From Providencia alcalifaciens (GTDB lineage: Bacteria; Pseudomonadota; Gammaproteobacteria; Enterobacterales; Enterobacteriaceae): a DNA stretch of 64,000 bases. Position 1 is the stretch's first letter, and every line of letters begins with the position of its first letter. The position numbers and the translations under genes are program-made. The notes under the pieces were generated by a model. That model was not told where the DNA came from, did no database searches, and saw nothing but the letters and a program-made list of their open reading frames with translations. The stretch spans positions 4,671,353 to 4,735,352 of the forward strand of contig JAOQNJ010000001.1 in assembly GCA_025961275.1 (NCBI GenBank), read 5' to 3'. Of the stretch, positions 30,989-38,118 are shown piece after piece.

Positions 30989-31014
30989 GTAATATAACCG
31001 TAAGTTTATATTAC
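30989..31014. promoter_or_regulatory. Dyad upstream of aspC
   Basis: A perfect inverted repeat GTAATATAA-N8-TTATATTAC lies about 130 bases upstream of the aspC start, in a 374-base spacer that otherwise shows only AT-rich promoter-like DNA. It could be an operator. The half-sites loosely recall TyrR-like or other dimer sites, but I cannot assign a regulator. Confidence 0.35.
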
Positions 31015-31164
31015 GCTAGAGTAATTATCTGGATTATTGGTTTTTTATTTAGGGGATCGTTTTGTAATAAGTTTTAAGGTTATATAAAAGCGAATGATGA
31101 GTTGGCTGGATTATATGTTCTTGTTGGCTAGATGAAGCCAAAATCTAAGTTAAAATGATGATAA

Positions 31165-31195
31165 GAAAAAAGCAGCGCTAGGCGCTGCTTTTCTG
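31165..31195 (-). terminator. Terminator of the porin gene
   Basis: On the minus strand AAAAGCAGCGC-CTA-GCGCTGCTTTTTT forms a strong hairpin with a T-run 40 bases after the porin stop codon. Confidence 0.93.
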
Positions 31196-31235
31196 ATACT
31201 AACTTCAATACAGTTTTTATTATCGTAAACGATAA

Positions 31236-32357
31236 TTAGAACTGATAAGTCAGACCTAAACCAACGACGTTATCAGTGTTGATACCGTAAGATCTAGTGA
31301 AGTCATTGTCTTTCAGTAAGTTGATTTTGTAGTCAACTACAGCAGACATGTTTTTGTTGAAGTAGTAGTAAGAACCAACAGAAACATATTTAACTAAATC
31401 TTCGTTACCAGTAGGCAGATTTTTACCTTTAGATTGGTTATAACCAATAGAAGGTTTCAGACCGAAGTCGAACAAGTATTGAGCAACTAATTCAACGTTT
31501 TCAGTTTTGTTAGCGATGGTGTCAGATTTGCCGAAGTGAGTAGTATTCAGTGTTTGACCATACATAGCAGCTAAGTAAACATTGTTAGCGTCGAATTTAC
31601 CACCAACGTTCCATGCTTCAGCACGTTCACCTGATGCACCAGTTAAGCTAGTACCAGCACCATTGACAGCTTTTTGACCTTCAGTACGAGAAGAGTTAGC
31701 GTAACCACCACCTAGTGATACACCCCAACCTAAGTCATACGCAGCAGCGAAGCCATAACCATCGCCATTGTTTTTGTATGCTTCTGAAACACCTGATTTA
31801 TTGTTTTCAGTGTTTTTGCCTTGATATTGCAGAGCAAAGCTCAGGCCATCAACATAACCGAATGCATTGTTGTTACGGTAAGTTAATAGGTTACGGTTAC
31901 GGCTAGTCATGAACGTGTCAGTCTGAGCCATAGTGTCGCCGCCCCATAATGGGAATACGTCAGTCCATGCGTTCGTGTCATAGATTACGCCGTAGTTACG
32001 GCCATAGTCGATTGAACCGAAGTCTTGGAATTTCAGACCAGCGTATGCTAGACGGTTTTTATTTTCAGCACCTGATTCAGTTTTGTTAGTTTTAGTTTCC
32101 CACTCGAAACGACCAAAACCAGTCAGTTGATCAGTGATTTGAGTATCACCTTTGAAGCCGATACGAACACGTGAGTCGTCGCCATCTTGGCTTTTAGTAC
32201 CGTTACTACCTTTGCCATCAGCGAAGTAGTGACGAACGTCAACTTTACCGTAAACGTCTAACTTATTGCCGTCTTTGTTATATACTTCAGCTGCGTTTGC
32301 TGCGCCTGTAGCTAACAGAGCTGGGATAACCATTGCAAGAATATTGCGCTTCATCAT
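31236..32357 (-). CDS. ompF: Major outer-membrane porin, OmpF/OmpC (OmpPst) type
   Basis: A trimeric 16-strand general porin for small hydrophilic solutes, including many beta-lactams. The frame is open from 32402, but the ATG at 32357, with GAGGG upstream, begins [18 protein letters not shown], the standard signal peptide (cleavage before AEVYNKDGN). This gives 373 residues. Typical barrel blocks are [24 protein letters not shown] and the C-terminal GLGLTYQF ending in Phe. In constriction loop 3 the usual PEFGGDT reads PLWGGDT, so the acidic Glu is lost while the Asp is kept. It lies between aspC and asnS as E. coli ompF does. Providencia porins at this position are named OmpPst. Confidence 0.93.
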   Translation of the reverse strand: MMKRNILAMVIPALLATGAANAAEVYNKDGNKLDVYGKVDVRHYFADGKGSNGTKSQDGDDSRVRIGFKGDTQITDQLTGFGRFEWETKTNKTESGAENKNRLAYAGLKFQDFGSIDYGRNYGVIYDTNAWTDVFPLWGGDTMAQTDTFMTSRNRNLLTYRNNNAFGYVDGLSFALQYQGKNTENNKSGVSEAYKNNGDGYGFAAAYDLGWGVSLGGGYANSSRTEGQKAVNGAGTSLTGASGERAEAWNVGGKFDANNVYLAAMYGQTLNTTHFGKSDTIANKTENVELVAQYLFDFGLKPSIGYNQSKGKNLPTGNEDLVKYVSVGSYYYFNKNMSAVVDYKINLLKDNDFTRSYGINTDNVVGLGLTYQF

Positions 32358-32540
32358 TATTATTACCCTCATTGGTGTTATTCGGACACCTGCCACTGCC
32401 AAAAATAATTCTCAAAATTTTTTGGAACTATTTATGAGAGATTAGTGTCGTCTATGTCGGCGTCCAGTGTTCCATTGCTAAATAAATTTATCTACCCTCA
32501 AAGTGCTACAAAAACGAAGATTCTGTAACAAATGGTAATA

Positions 32541-32562
32541 TGATGTTTCTAGATGTAAAAAA
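32541..32562 (-). promoter_or_regulatory. Possible OmpR-binding box upstream of the porin
   Basis: Reading the minus strand, TTTTACATCTAGAAACATCA resembles the OmpR consensus (TTTACA..TTGAAACAT). A second, weaker TTACCATTTGTTACAGAAT follows it toward the gene. It lies about 190 bases upstream of the porin start in a 538-base spacer with a long leader. EnvZ/OmpR control of porins is established in enterobacteria; its action here is inferred. Confidence 0.45.
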
Positions 32563-32820
32563 TAGATCAAAAAACAAACACTGATATGACCAGATAAAAA
32601 TAATTACAAATTTTAGGGAACTTTTTGAAAAGTTGAATTGTGCTTTTTTTGAACAGATTGAAAATAGATTAATAATTTTTTTTACCTGAAGATGTCAGCA
32701 AAAATATAAAAAATAGATTTTTCTTCTTTAAGTGGAATACACTTGGAAAAGGATGAGTTATTGTGTTTTGCTGATAGGGGATGATGAACTTTTCAGGTAT
32801 AGTAAAAATGATGATAACTT

Positions 32821-32855
32821 GAAAAAATATTGGGTTCGATAACGAACCCAATATA
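32821..32855 (-). terminator. Terminator of asnS
   Basis: A perfect 12-bp stem ATATTGGGTTCG / CGAACCCAATAT is followed on the minus strand by TTTTTTC, 40 bases after the asnS stop. Confidence 0.92.
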
Positions 32856-32895
32856 ATAATATGCTTCTATTTATATTTATATGATTTATCTATAA

Positions 32896-34296
32896 TTAGA
32901 AAGCCGCGTTTCTTGGCGTGCGTGGGAATGGAATAACTTCACGGACGTTACCAACACCAGTCACATAAGCCACTAAGCGCTCAAAACCGAGGCCAAATCC
33001 TGAATGTGGCACTGTGCCATAACGGCGGAGATCACGATACCACCAGTAATCTTCTTTATTCATGCCCATTTCTTCAAGACGCGCATCTAGTCTATCAAGG
33101 CGCTCTTCACGTTGAGAGCCTCCGATGATTTCACCAATACCCGGCGCAAGGACATCCATCGCAGCAACTGTTTTGCCATCTTCGTTAAGACGCATATAGA
33201 ACGCTTTAATATCTTTCGGATAGTTTTTAACGACAACAGGTGCTTTAAAGTGTTGTTCTGCTAAATAGCGCTCATGTTCAGACGACATATCAACGCCCCA
33301 ATATACTGGGTTTTCAAACTTCTGGCCGCAGGTTTCGAGGATTTTGATCGCATCAGTATAATCAACTTGGGCGAAATCAGAGCTAACAAAGTTTTCTAAA
33401 CGGCTGATTGCCTCTTTATCAACACGCTGAGCAAAGAATTCAAGGTCATCACGACGCTCATCCAGTGCAGCTTTAAAGACATATTTCAGCATTTGCTCTG
33501 CAAGGCCCGCGATATCATCGAGGTTCGCAAATGCGACTTCAGGCTCAACCATCCAGAATTCAGCCAAGTGACGGCTAGTATTTGAGTTTTCTGCACGGAA
33601 GGTTGGACCAAAGGTGTATATTTTACTCAGCGCCGTGGCATAAGCTTCGCCATTCAGTTGACCTGATACGGTTAAGAAAGCTTCACGTCCAAAGAAATCT
33701 TCGCTGAAATCCACTTCGCCTTTATCGTTACGAGGTAGGTTGTTGTAATCCAGCGTAGAAACACGGAACATTTCACCGGCACCTTCAGTATCGGATGCCG
33801 TGATAATCGGTGCTGAGACCCAAAAATAGCCTTGTTCATCAAAGAAGCGATGCAATGCTTGTGCAAGGGTATGACGTACGCGTGCAACGGCACCAATTAA
33901 ATTAGTCCGTGGACGCAGGTGAGCTGTTTCACGTAGATATTCCACGCTATGGCGTTTTGCTGCCATTGGGTAAGTATCAGGATCTTCAACCCAGCCGACA
34001 ATTTTTACTGCGGTTGCATCTAATTCAAAAGACTGACCTTGGCCCGGGGATTCTTTTACGGTACCCGTAACTTCGACAGAACAACCTGTCGTCAGGTGCA
34101 GGATCTCATCGTTATAATTAGGTAAATTATTATTGATGACAGCCTGTAACGGATTAAAGCAGGAACCGTCATAAACGGCGAGGAAAGAAAAACCAGCATT
34201 TGAATCTCTCCTTGTACGTACCCAGCCTTGAACGGTGACTTCAGAGCCAACCGCCACACGGCCTTGCAGTACATCGACTACAGGCGCTACGATCAT
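32896..34296 (-). CDS. asnS: Asparaginyl-tRNA synthetase
   Basis: AsnS charges tRNA-Asn with asparagine; it is a class IIb synthetase. The 466-residue product matches E. coli exactly in length. An N-terminal OB-fold anticodon-binding domain ([20 protein letters not shown], about residues 18-37) precedes the catalytic core. That core has class II motif 2 [17 protein letters not shown] and motif 3 [15 protein letters not shown]. The C terminus [12 protein letters not shown] is the family ending. Confidence 0.97.
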   Translation of the reverse strand: MIVAPVVDVLQGRVAVGSEVTVQGWVRTRRDSNAGFSFLAVYDGSCFNPLQAVINNNLPNYNDEILHLTTGCSVEVTGTVKESPGQGQSFELDATAVKIVGWVEDPDTYPMAAKRHSVEYLRETAHLRPRTNLIGAVARVRHTLAQALHRFFDEQGYFWVSAPIITASDTEGAGEMFRVSTLDYNNLPRNDKGEVDFSEDFFGREAFLTVSGQLNGEAYATALSKIYTFGPTFRAENSNTSRHLAEFWMVEPEVAFANLDDIAGLAEQMLKYVFKAALDERRDDLEFFAQRVDKEAISRLENFVSSDFAQVDYTDAIKILETCGQKFENPVYWGVDMSSEHERYLAEQHFKAPVVVKNYPKDIKAFYMRLNEDGKTVAAMDVLAPGIGEIIGGSQREERLDRLDARLEEMGMNKEDYWWYRDLRRYGTVPHSGFGLGFERLVAYVTGVGNVREVIPFPRTPRNAAF

Positions 34297-34504
34297 AAAA
34301 ATTACTCTCTTTTATATAAACGATATTAACGATGAATATTCATTAACCTAATAAGTATTAAATAACTTATAGAGATGAATGAAAGTATAAGTTTTCTCAA
34401 ATCCCATATTTCAGGGTCGAGGTTCTATGTTACTTGCCGTGGGGCAGGAAACAAGTAAAAAATTACGACATTTGAATCAAAGGCGAGCTGAGACTTTTTA
34501 GCTA

Positions 34505-34765
34505 GGGGCTGTTTATCTTTGAAGGTCAATTTTTATTCGAATTAAAAGCCTTTTGAGCAAGGCGAGTGATTCGCAGCCTAGTGAACTAGGCAAGAGCCGC
34601 TCAACACAGCGAAAAATCGCTTTTAATCGAACCCAAAGGGCGCTTTCCTTTAGGGTTTGGGGTTATGTGATGTTATTTTAATAACCTCAATAGGTGACAT
34701 AATAAAACTGATGTCATTTCAATCAATTAGTGCAGTAAAAATAAGCAGAAAAGATAAACATCCCC
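34505..34765 (+). mobile_element. MITE-like element, copy 1 (261 bp, TA duplication)
   Basis: A 261-base non-coding unit with terminal inverted repeats GGGGCTGTTTATCTTT (left) and GGGGATGTTTATCTTT (right, read inward), flanked on both sides by TA. A second copy at 59889-60159 is related along its whole length but lies in the opposite orientation. Shared blocks include AAGGTCAATTTTTATTCGAA, GGCAAGAGCCGCTCAA and CTTTTAATCGAACCC. It has no coding capacity. The pattern (short, paired ends, 2-base duplication, two copies) is that of a MITE mobilised by a TA-targeting transposase (IS630- or IS5-like); no source element is in the window. Confidence 0.75.
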
Positions 34766-34818
34766 TAAAACCTAGTTGGCATATTAATAGCAAGTAAATA
34801 AAAGTAAAAGCGCTTTTC

Positions 34819-34859
34819 TTGCGTGATACCCCAAAAAGTCAATATTGGGTATCACGCAA
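34819..34859. repeat. Perfect 13-bp hairpin downstream of pncB
   Basis: TTGCGTGATACCC (34819-34831) and GGGTATCACGCAA (34847-34859) pair perfectly. No T-run follows on either strand, so a simple intrinsic terminator is unlikely. It may stabilise the pncB mRNA 3' end. Confidence 0.6.
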
Positions 34860-34860
34860 T

Positions 34861-34888
34861 GGAAAAAGCCCATTAACAGGCTTTTTCC
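34861..34888 (-). terminator. Terminator hairpin overlapping the pncB stop
   Basis: GGAAAAAGCC and GGCTTTTTCC flank the pncB stop codon and pair perfectly over ten bases. The U-rich side of the stem could act as the terminator tract, together with the adjacent 13-bp hairpin. Confidence 0.55.
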
Positions 34889-36087
34889 ATTTTTGGTAGG
34901 TCGAAGGCTTTGCGTAGTTGATTGACGAATTCATCATCTTCACAGATGGTTTTACCTGGGCTATCAGATAGCTTTGCAACAGGCTTGCCATTACATTCAA
35001 CGAGTTTGATAACAATATTTAAAGGGACAACTTGCGGAATATTACAAGTCAATCTTGTTCCAATACCAAACACGAGGTTAATGCGTTTATGGAAATAGCG
35101 ATATAGTTCCAGTGATTTTTGCAGATCCAAGCTATCAGAAAATACGAGCGTCTTACTCATTGGATCAATACCCAACTTTTCATAATGAGCAATCGCTTTT
35201 TTCCCCCATTCAATCGGGTCACCTGAATCGTGGCGTAATCCTTGGTAGCGCTTCGCAAAATTGATATCAAAATCGCGTAAGAAAGCATCCATAGTGATAC
35301 AGTCGGTCAATGCGATACCTAGTTGGTCTGGGTATTCATCTAGCCAGCTTTGTAGCGCAGCTCGCTGACTATTCGCTAATTCAGGACTGATTTGTTGATG
35401 AGCTTGAAACCATTCATGTGCTTGCGTACCCACTGGTGCTAACCCTAGTTCATGGGCAAGTTTGTAGTTACTTGAGCCGACAAGGTAAGGAAATTCCTTT
35501 TTAAGCATTGAAACGATTGCGGATTGCACGTCATAAGAAAACCGACGGCGAGTTCCAAAGTCCATCAATTTGAAATTTGTCAGGTCTACCTTGTTCTCTG
35601 TTGCTTGCGCATAAAATACCGAGAGTAATTTTTTTAGCTGTTTAACTGCATCCTCAGGGGTAACCAGCGGATGTCTATTACGTTGGACGATTTCACTTAC
35701 GAGAGCAAGCAGTGGAACTTCCCACATAATGACTTCGCTCCAAGGGCCGCTAATACGGATAGCGAGTTGCCCATCATCCGCCGTAGTGATGTTTACTTGC
35801 TCAGGTTTAAAGCGAAACGTTTTCAGCCATGCAAGGTAGTCGTTTTTGAAAAACGGTAGGCTAGTTAAGTAGTGTGACTCTTCATCCGTGAGATAAAGGC
35901 CAGCCATTAAATTAACCTGTTGGTGTATTTCATTGGCATAGGCGCCTAAAATTTCACTACTACGGCAGCGGAACTCGGCGACAACCGGAACTTGACTGTA
36001 ATGGTGAAAAACGGCCTGCTGCATATGAAGCTTATAAGCATCAGTATCGAGCAGTGATGTAATGATCGGTGTAGCGTCTAAATTCAT
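34873..36087 (-). CDS. pncB: Nicotinate phosphoribosyltransferase
   Basis: PncB converts nicotinate and PRPP to nicotinate mononucleotide, with ATP hydrolysis, in the NAD salvage (Preiss-Handler) pathway. The 404-residue product is close to the E. coli length (400). Conserved blocks are [19 protein letters not shown] near the N terminus, [26 protein letters not shown] and [14 protein letters not shown]. It lies on the minus strand and is separated from pepN by two ERIC-like repeats and the insertion element. Regulation by NadR or NrtR cannot be judged from the sequence. Confidence 0.95.
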   Translation of the reverse strand: MNLDATPIITSLLDTDAYKLHMQQAVFHHYSQVPVVAEFRCRSSEILGAYANEIHQQVNLMAGLYLTDEESHYLTSLPFFKNDYLAWLKTFRFKPEQVNITTADDGQLAIRISGPWSEVIMWEVPLLALVSEIVQRNRHPLVTPEDAVKQLKKLLSVFYAQATENKVDLTNFKLMDFGTRRRFSYDVQSAIVSMLKKEFPYLVGSSNYKLAHELGLAPVGTQAHEWFQAHQQISPELANSQRAALQSWLDEYPDQLGIALTDCITMDAFLRDFDINFAKRYQGLRHDSGDPIEWGKKAIAHYEKLGIDPMSKTLVFSDSLDLQKSLELYRYFHKRINLVFGIGTRLTCNIPQVVPLNIVIKLVECNGKPVAKLSDSPGKTICEDDEFVNQLRKAFDLPKMEKAC

Positions 36088-36124
36088 GGCGCGCAGACAT
36101 CCTCGCGGAGCTTATCTACTTAGC

Positions 36125-36248
36125 TATACCCATAATATGACATGTTGCAGAGGTTGTTCCATTTAGCTATTCGAATCACACAACAATGTATGTACTTTCG
36201 GATAACTTCACTGATTGCCTATCTGTAACTTGAGTTATTTTGGATACA
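36125..36248 (+). repeat. ERIC/IRU-like palindromic repeat (copy C)
   Basis: A degenerate copy beginning TATACCCATAATATGACATG and ending CTGTAACTTGAGTTATTTTG, with a diverged centre (TTCGAATCACACAACAATG). It lies 40 bases upstream of pncB, so it may sit within the pncB leader or promoter. Confidence 0.65.
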
Positions 36249-36345
36249 AATCGTTAAGGTTGGAAAAGTATACTCACTTTGACAAAAGATAGAAGTCTTA
36301 TTGTATGACTCTATGTATCTCTCTTCTGCCTGAGAGTATTCCCAG

Positions 36346-36474
36346 TATACCCGTCATTCTCCAGTTGCTTGGCTATTGTATTCGCTCAGCGATTCGAATC
36401 ATATAGTTTAGCTATACTCATTCGGGCTATCTTCGCTTTGGGTCTACAAGCATCTCGAATTATTTAGAGTAATA
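36346..36474 (+). repeat. ERIC/IRU-like palindromic repeat (copy D)
   Basis: It begins TATACCCGTCATTCTCCAG, has TTCGAATCATATAGTTTAGC at its centre and ends CTCGAATTATTTAGAGTAAT. It has the same orientation and length class as copy B. Confidence 0.7.
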
Positions 36475-36559
36475 CGTTTACTCAATAAACGTTGATATTG
36501 AGCTGACGGTTATCGTTACTAAACAAGCGTTAATATGCACGCCTTCAATCATCTAATTG

Positions 36560-36590
36560 ATACCCGTAGTAGTTCAAGTTGTAGTGAGTA
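36560..36590 (+). repeat. ERIC/IRU-like repeat (copy E), left part, split by the IS
   Basis: Left arm ATACCCGTAGTAGTTCAAGT and following bases of an ERIC-like repeat. It is interrupted at GTA (36588-36590) by the IS3-family element; the right part resumes at 37823. Confidence 0.65.
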
Positions 36591-36607
36591 TGTTCTGCGC
36601 AACTAAA

Positions 36608-37432
36608 TCAGGACACTTTTCTTAAGGAATTTTGTTCATACTCAATTGGGGACAGATCACCGTTGGCAGTATGAAACCTTTCTAGGTTGTAATAGCGCAT
36701 ATACGCGATAACATCTTCTTTCATCTGTTTCCGAGTCGGCTGAGGGATTTTCAGTACCCAATCGTGTTTTAAACTGCCAAAAAATCGTTCTACAACGGCG
36801 TTATCCCAACAGGCTCCAACATCACCCATGCTTGCCCTAATACCATAGCTTGTTAGCAAGCGGCGATATCGCTTACTCGTATATTGAGAGCCTCTATCAC
36901 TATGAAAGACTAAGCCTTTTTCGGGCTGGCGTAAGTTATACGCTTTCATCAAGGCTTTACTGACTAAATCTGCCGTCATTCGTTTATCGATATGCCAACC
37001 CACAATACGGCGTGAGTATAAGTCCATCACGATGGCTAAATACATCCAGCCTTCCCCTGTTTTTAAATAGGTCACATCACCCGCCCACACTTCGTTAGGT
37101 GCGTGAGGATTAAAATTTTGATTGAGCAAATTATCGGCTACGGCATCACTGTGTTTGCGTTTTGTGGTGACTTTGTAAGCAACGCGCTGAGTGACGACTA
37201 GGCCAAGCTGAGCCATTAGCTTTTGAACGCCATAAGCACTCACGCTAAAGCCCTCTTTGCATAACCGTTTACGTAACGTTCTATAACCTAAGCTATTTCG
37301 ACTCTGTTCAAAGATAGCTTTGGCTCTGCGGTACAGGCTAAGTTGTTCTGCGGTGATCAATTTTGCTGGGCGTTTAAGCCAAGCATAGTAGGCAGAACGA
37401 CTTATTTTCATTAACTTGCAGAGCTTCAGCAC
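36608..37432 (-). CDS. IS3-family transposase OrfB (DDE integrase core)
   Basis: OrfB carries the catalytic rve domain. The DDE residues are visible in WAGDVTYLKTGEGWMYL (first Asp), VFHSDRGSQYTSKRY (second Asp) and DNAVVERFFGSLKHD (Glu). The independent frame starts at a GTG (37432), giving 274 residues. The same frame is open upstream to the A7 slippery site at the end of orfA, so the active transposase is probably the OrfAB fusion made by -1 frameshifting. All catalytic residues are present. Confidence 0.94.
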   Translation of the reverse strand: MLKLCKLMKISRSAYYAWLKRPAKLITAEQLSLYRRAKAIFEQSRNSLGYRTLRKRLCKEGFSVSAYGVQKLMAQLGLVVTQRVAYKVTTKRKHSDAVADNLLNQNFNPHAPNEVWAGDVTYLKTGEGWMYLAIVMDLYSRRIVGWHIDKRMTADLVSKALMKAYNLRQPEKGLVFHSDRGSQYTSKRYRRLLTSYGIRASMGDVGACWDNAVVERFFGSLKHDWVLKIPQPTRKQMKEDVIAYMRYYNLERFHTANGDLSPIEYEQNSLRKVS

Positions 37433-37470
37433 GGGAAACTGTGAAGATAATTGCTTAATCGTTTTAAACG

Positions 37471-37758
37471 CTACTTGGTTTCCTTTAGCAGGAGGGCGCT
37501 GGCTTTTTTTAGGATCTCTTTCTCCATCCTAAGTTCTTTATTTTCTTTTCGAAGCCTTAATAGCTCAGTTCTCTCATCGGCATTCAAGCTGCTACCGGAT
37601 TGTTCAGCATCGAATTTTGCTTTCCAGTTATAAAGTAATTTATCGGTGATCCCTAATGAAGCTGCCGCTTTTGGGACGCTATAACCTTGTTCGGTGACTA
37701 ATGCGACCGCTTCTTGCTTAAACTCAGTAGTATAAAACCTGTTTGTTCGTTTTTTCAT
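37471..37758 (-). CDS. IS3-family OrfA (helix-turn-helix, leucine zipper)
   Basis: The 95-residue OrfA has an N-terminal helix-turn-helix (VPKAAASLGITDKLLYNWK, about residues 28-46) that recognises the IS ends. A leucine-zipper region (LLRLRKENKELRMEKEILK) serves dimerisation. Near its 3' end the coding strand has seven A's followed by G (plus-strand 37503-37510), the A AAA AAG heptamer typical of IS3-family -1 frameshifting into orfB. Confidence 0.93.
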   Translation of the reverse strand: MKKRTNRFYTTEFKQEAVALVTEQGYSVPKAAASLGITDKLLYNWKAKFDAEQSGSSLNADERTELLRLRKENKELRMEKEILKKASALLLKETK

Positions 37759-37822
37759 TTAACACCTCAATAATTGGATTATATTCCATTATTAAAGTGT
37801 CCTGTTTGATTAAAGCAGATCA

Positions 37823-37906
37823 GTAACCATATTCAGCCAGTTGAGTCTCATTGCTTATTGATGTTTCCTCGTTGTCTACATACAAATCGAATCATTTAGC
37901 GTATTT
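37823..37906 (+). repeat. ERIC/IRU-like repeat (copy E), right part
   Basis: It starts with the GTA duplication and continues through AGCCAGTTGAGTCTCATTG to the closing arm ATCGAATCATTTAGCG. Joined to 36560-36590 with one GTA removed, it rebuilds a repeat of about 112 bases that aligns with copy G. The remaining bases to pepN (37907-38118) are AT-rich and probably contain its promoter. Confidence 0.65.
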
Positions 37907-38118
37907 AAAATGATACTAACATGTAATTTTCTATTTAATAGGGCTATAGCATCAACAGACAAACTAAATCTTAACAGCTTTATCTATTGAGAGTAACAAA
38001 ACAAAAACATTAGATGATGAAAATGTTTCTCATATCCATGCAGATTCCGCTACCGTATAGTATTGTATATAAGAAAGTGAAAACCACGATATCGAATTAA
38101 CGAATAAAAAGGTTACTT

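Larger units (their letters stand above)
36591..37822 (-). mobile_element. IS3-family insertion sequence, complete, 1,232 bp
   Basis: The ends are TGTTCTGC...CAGGACACTTTT at 36591 and, read inward, TGATCTGC...CAGGACACTTTA at 37822. They are imperfect terminal inverted repeats of about 30 bases starting with TG, as usual for IS3-family elements. A 3-base direct repeat GTA flanks it (36588-36590 and 37823-37825). It carries orfA and orfB on the minus strand with a frameshift site, so it looks intact and recently inserted. Only one copy is in the window. I do not assign a named IS. Confidence 0.93.

Noticed and set aside
34505..34765. tRNA- or small-RNA gene within the conserved repeat block
   Set aside because: No cloverleaf, promoter or terminator could be drawn; the paired ends and TA duplication fit a mobile repeat better.
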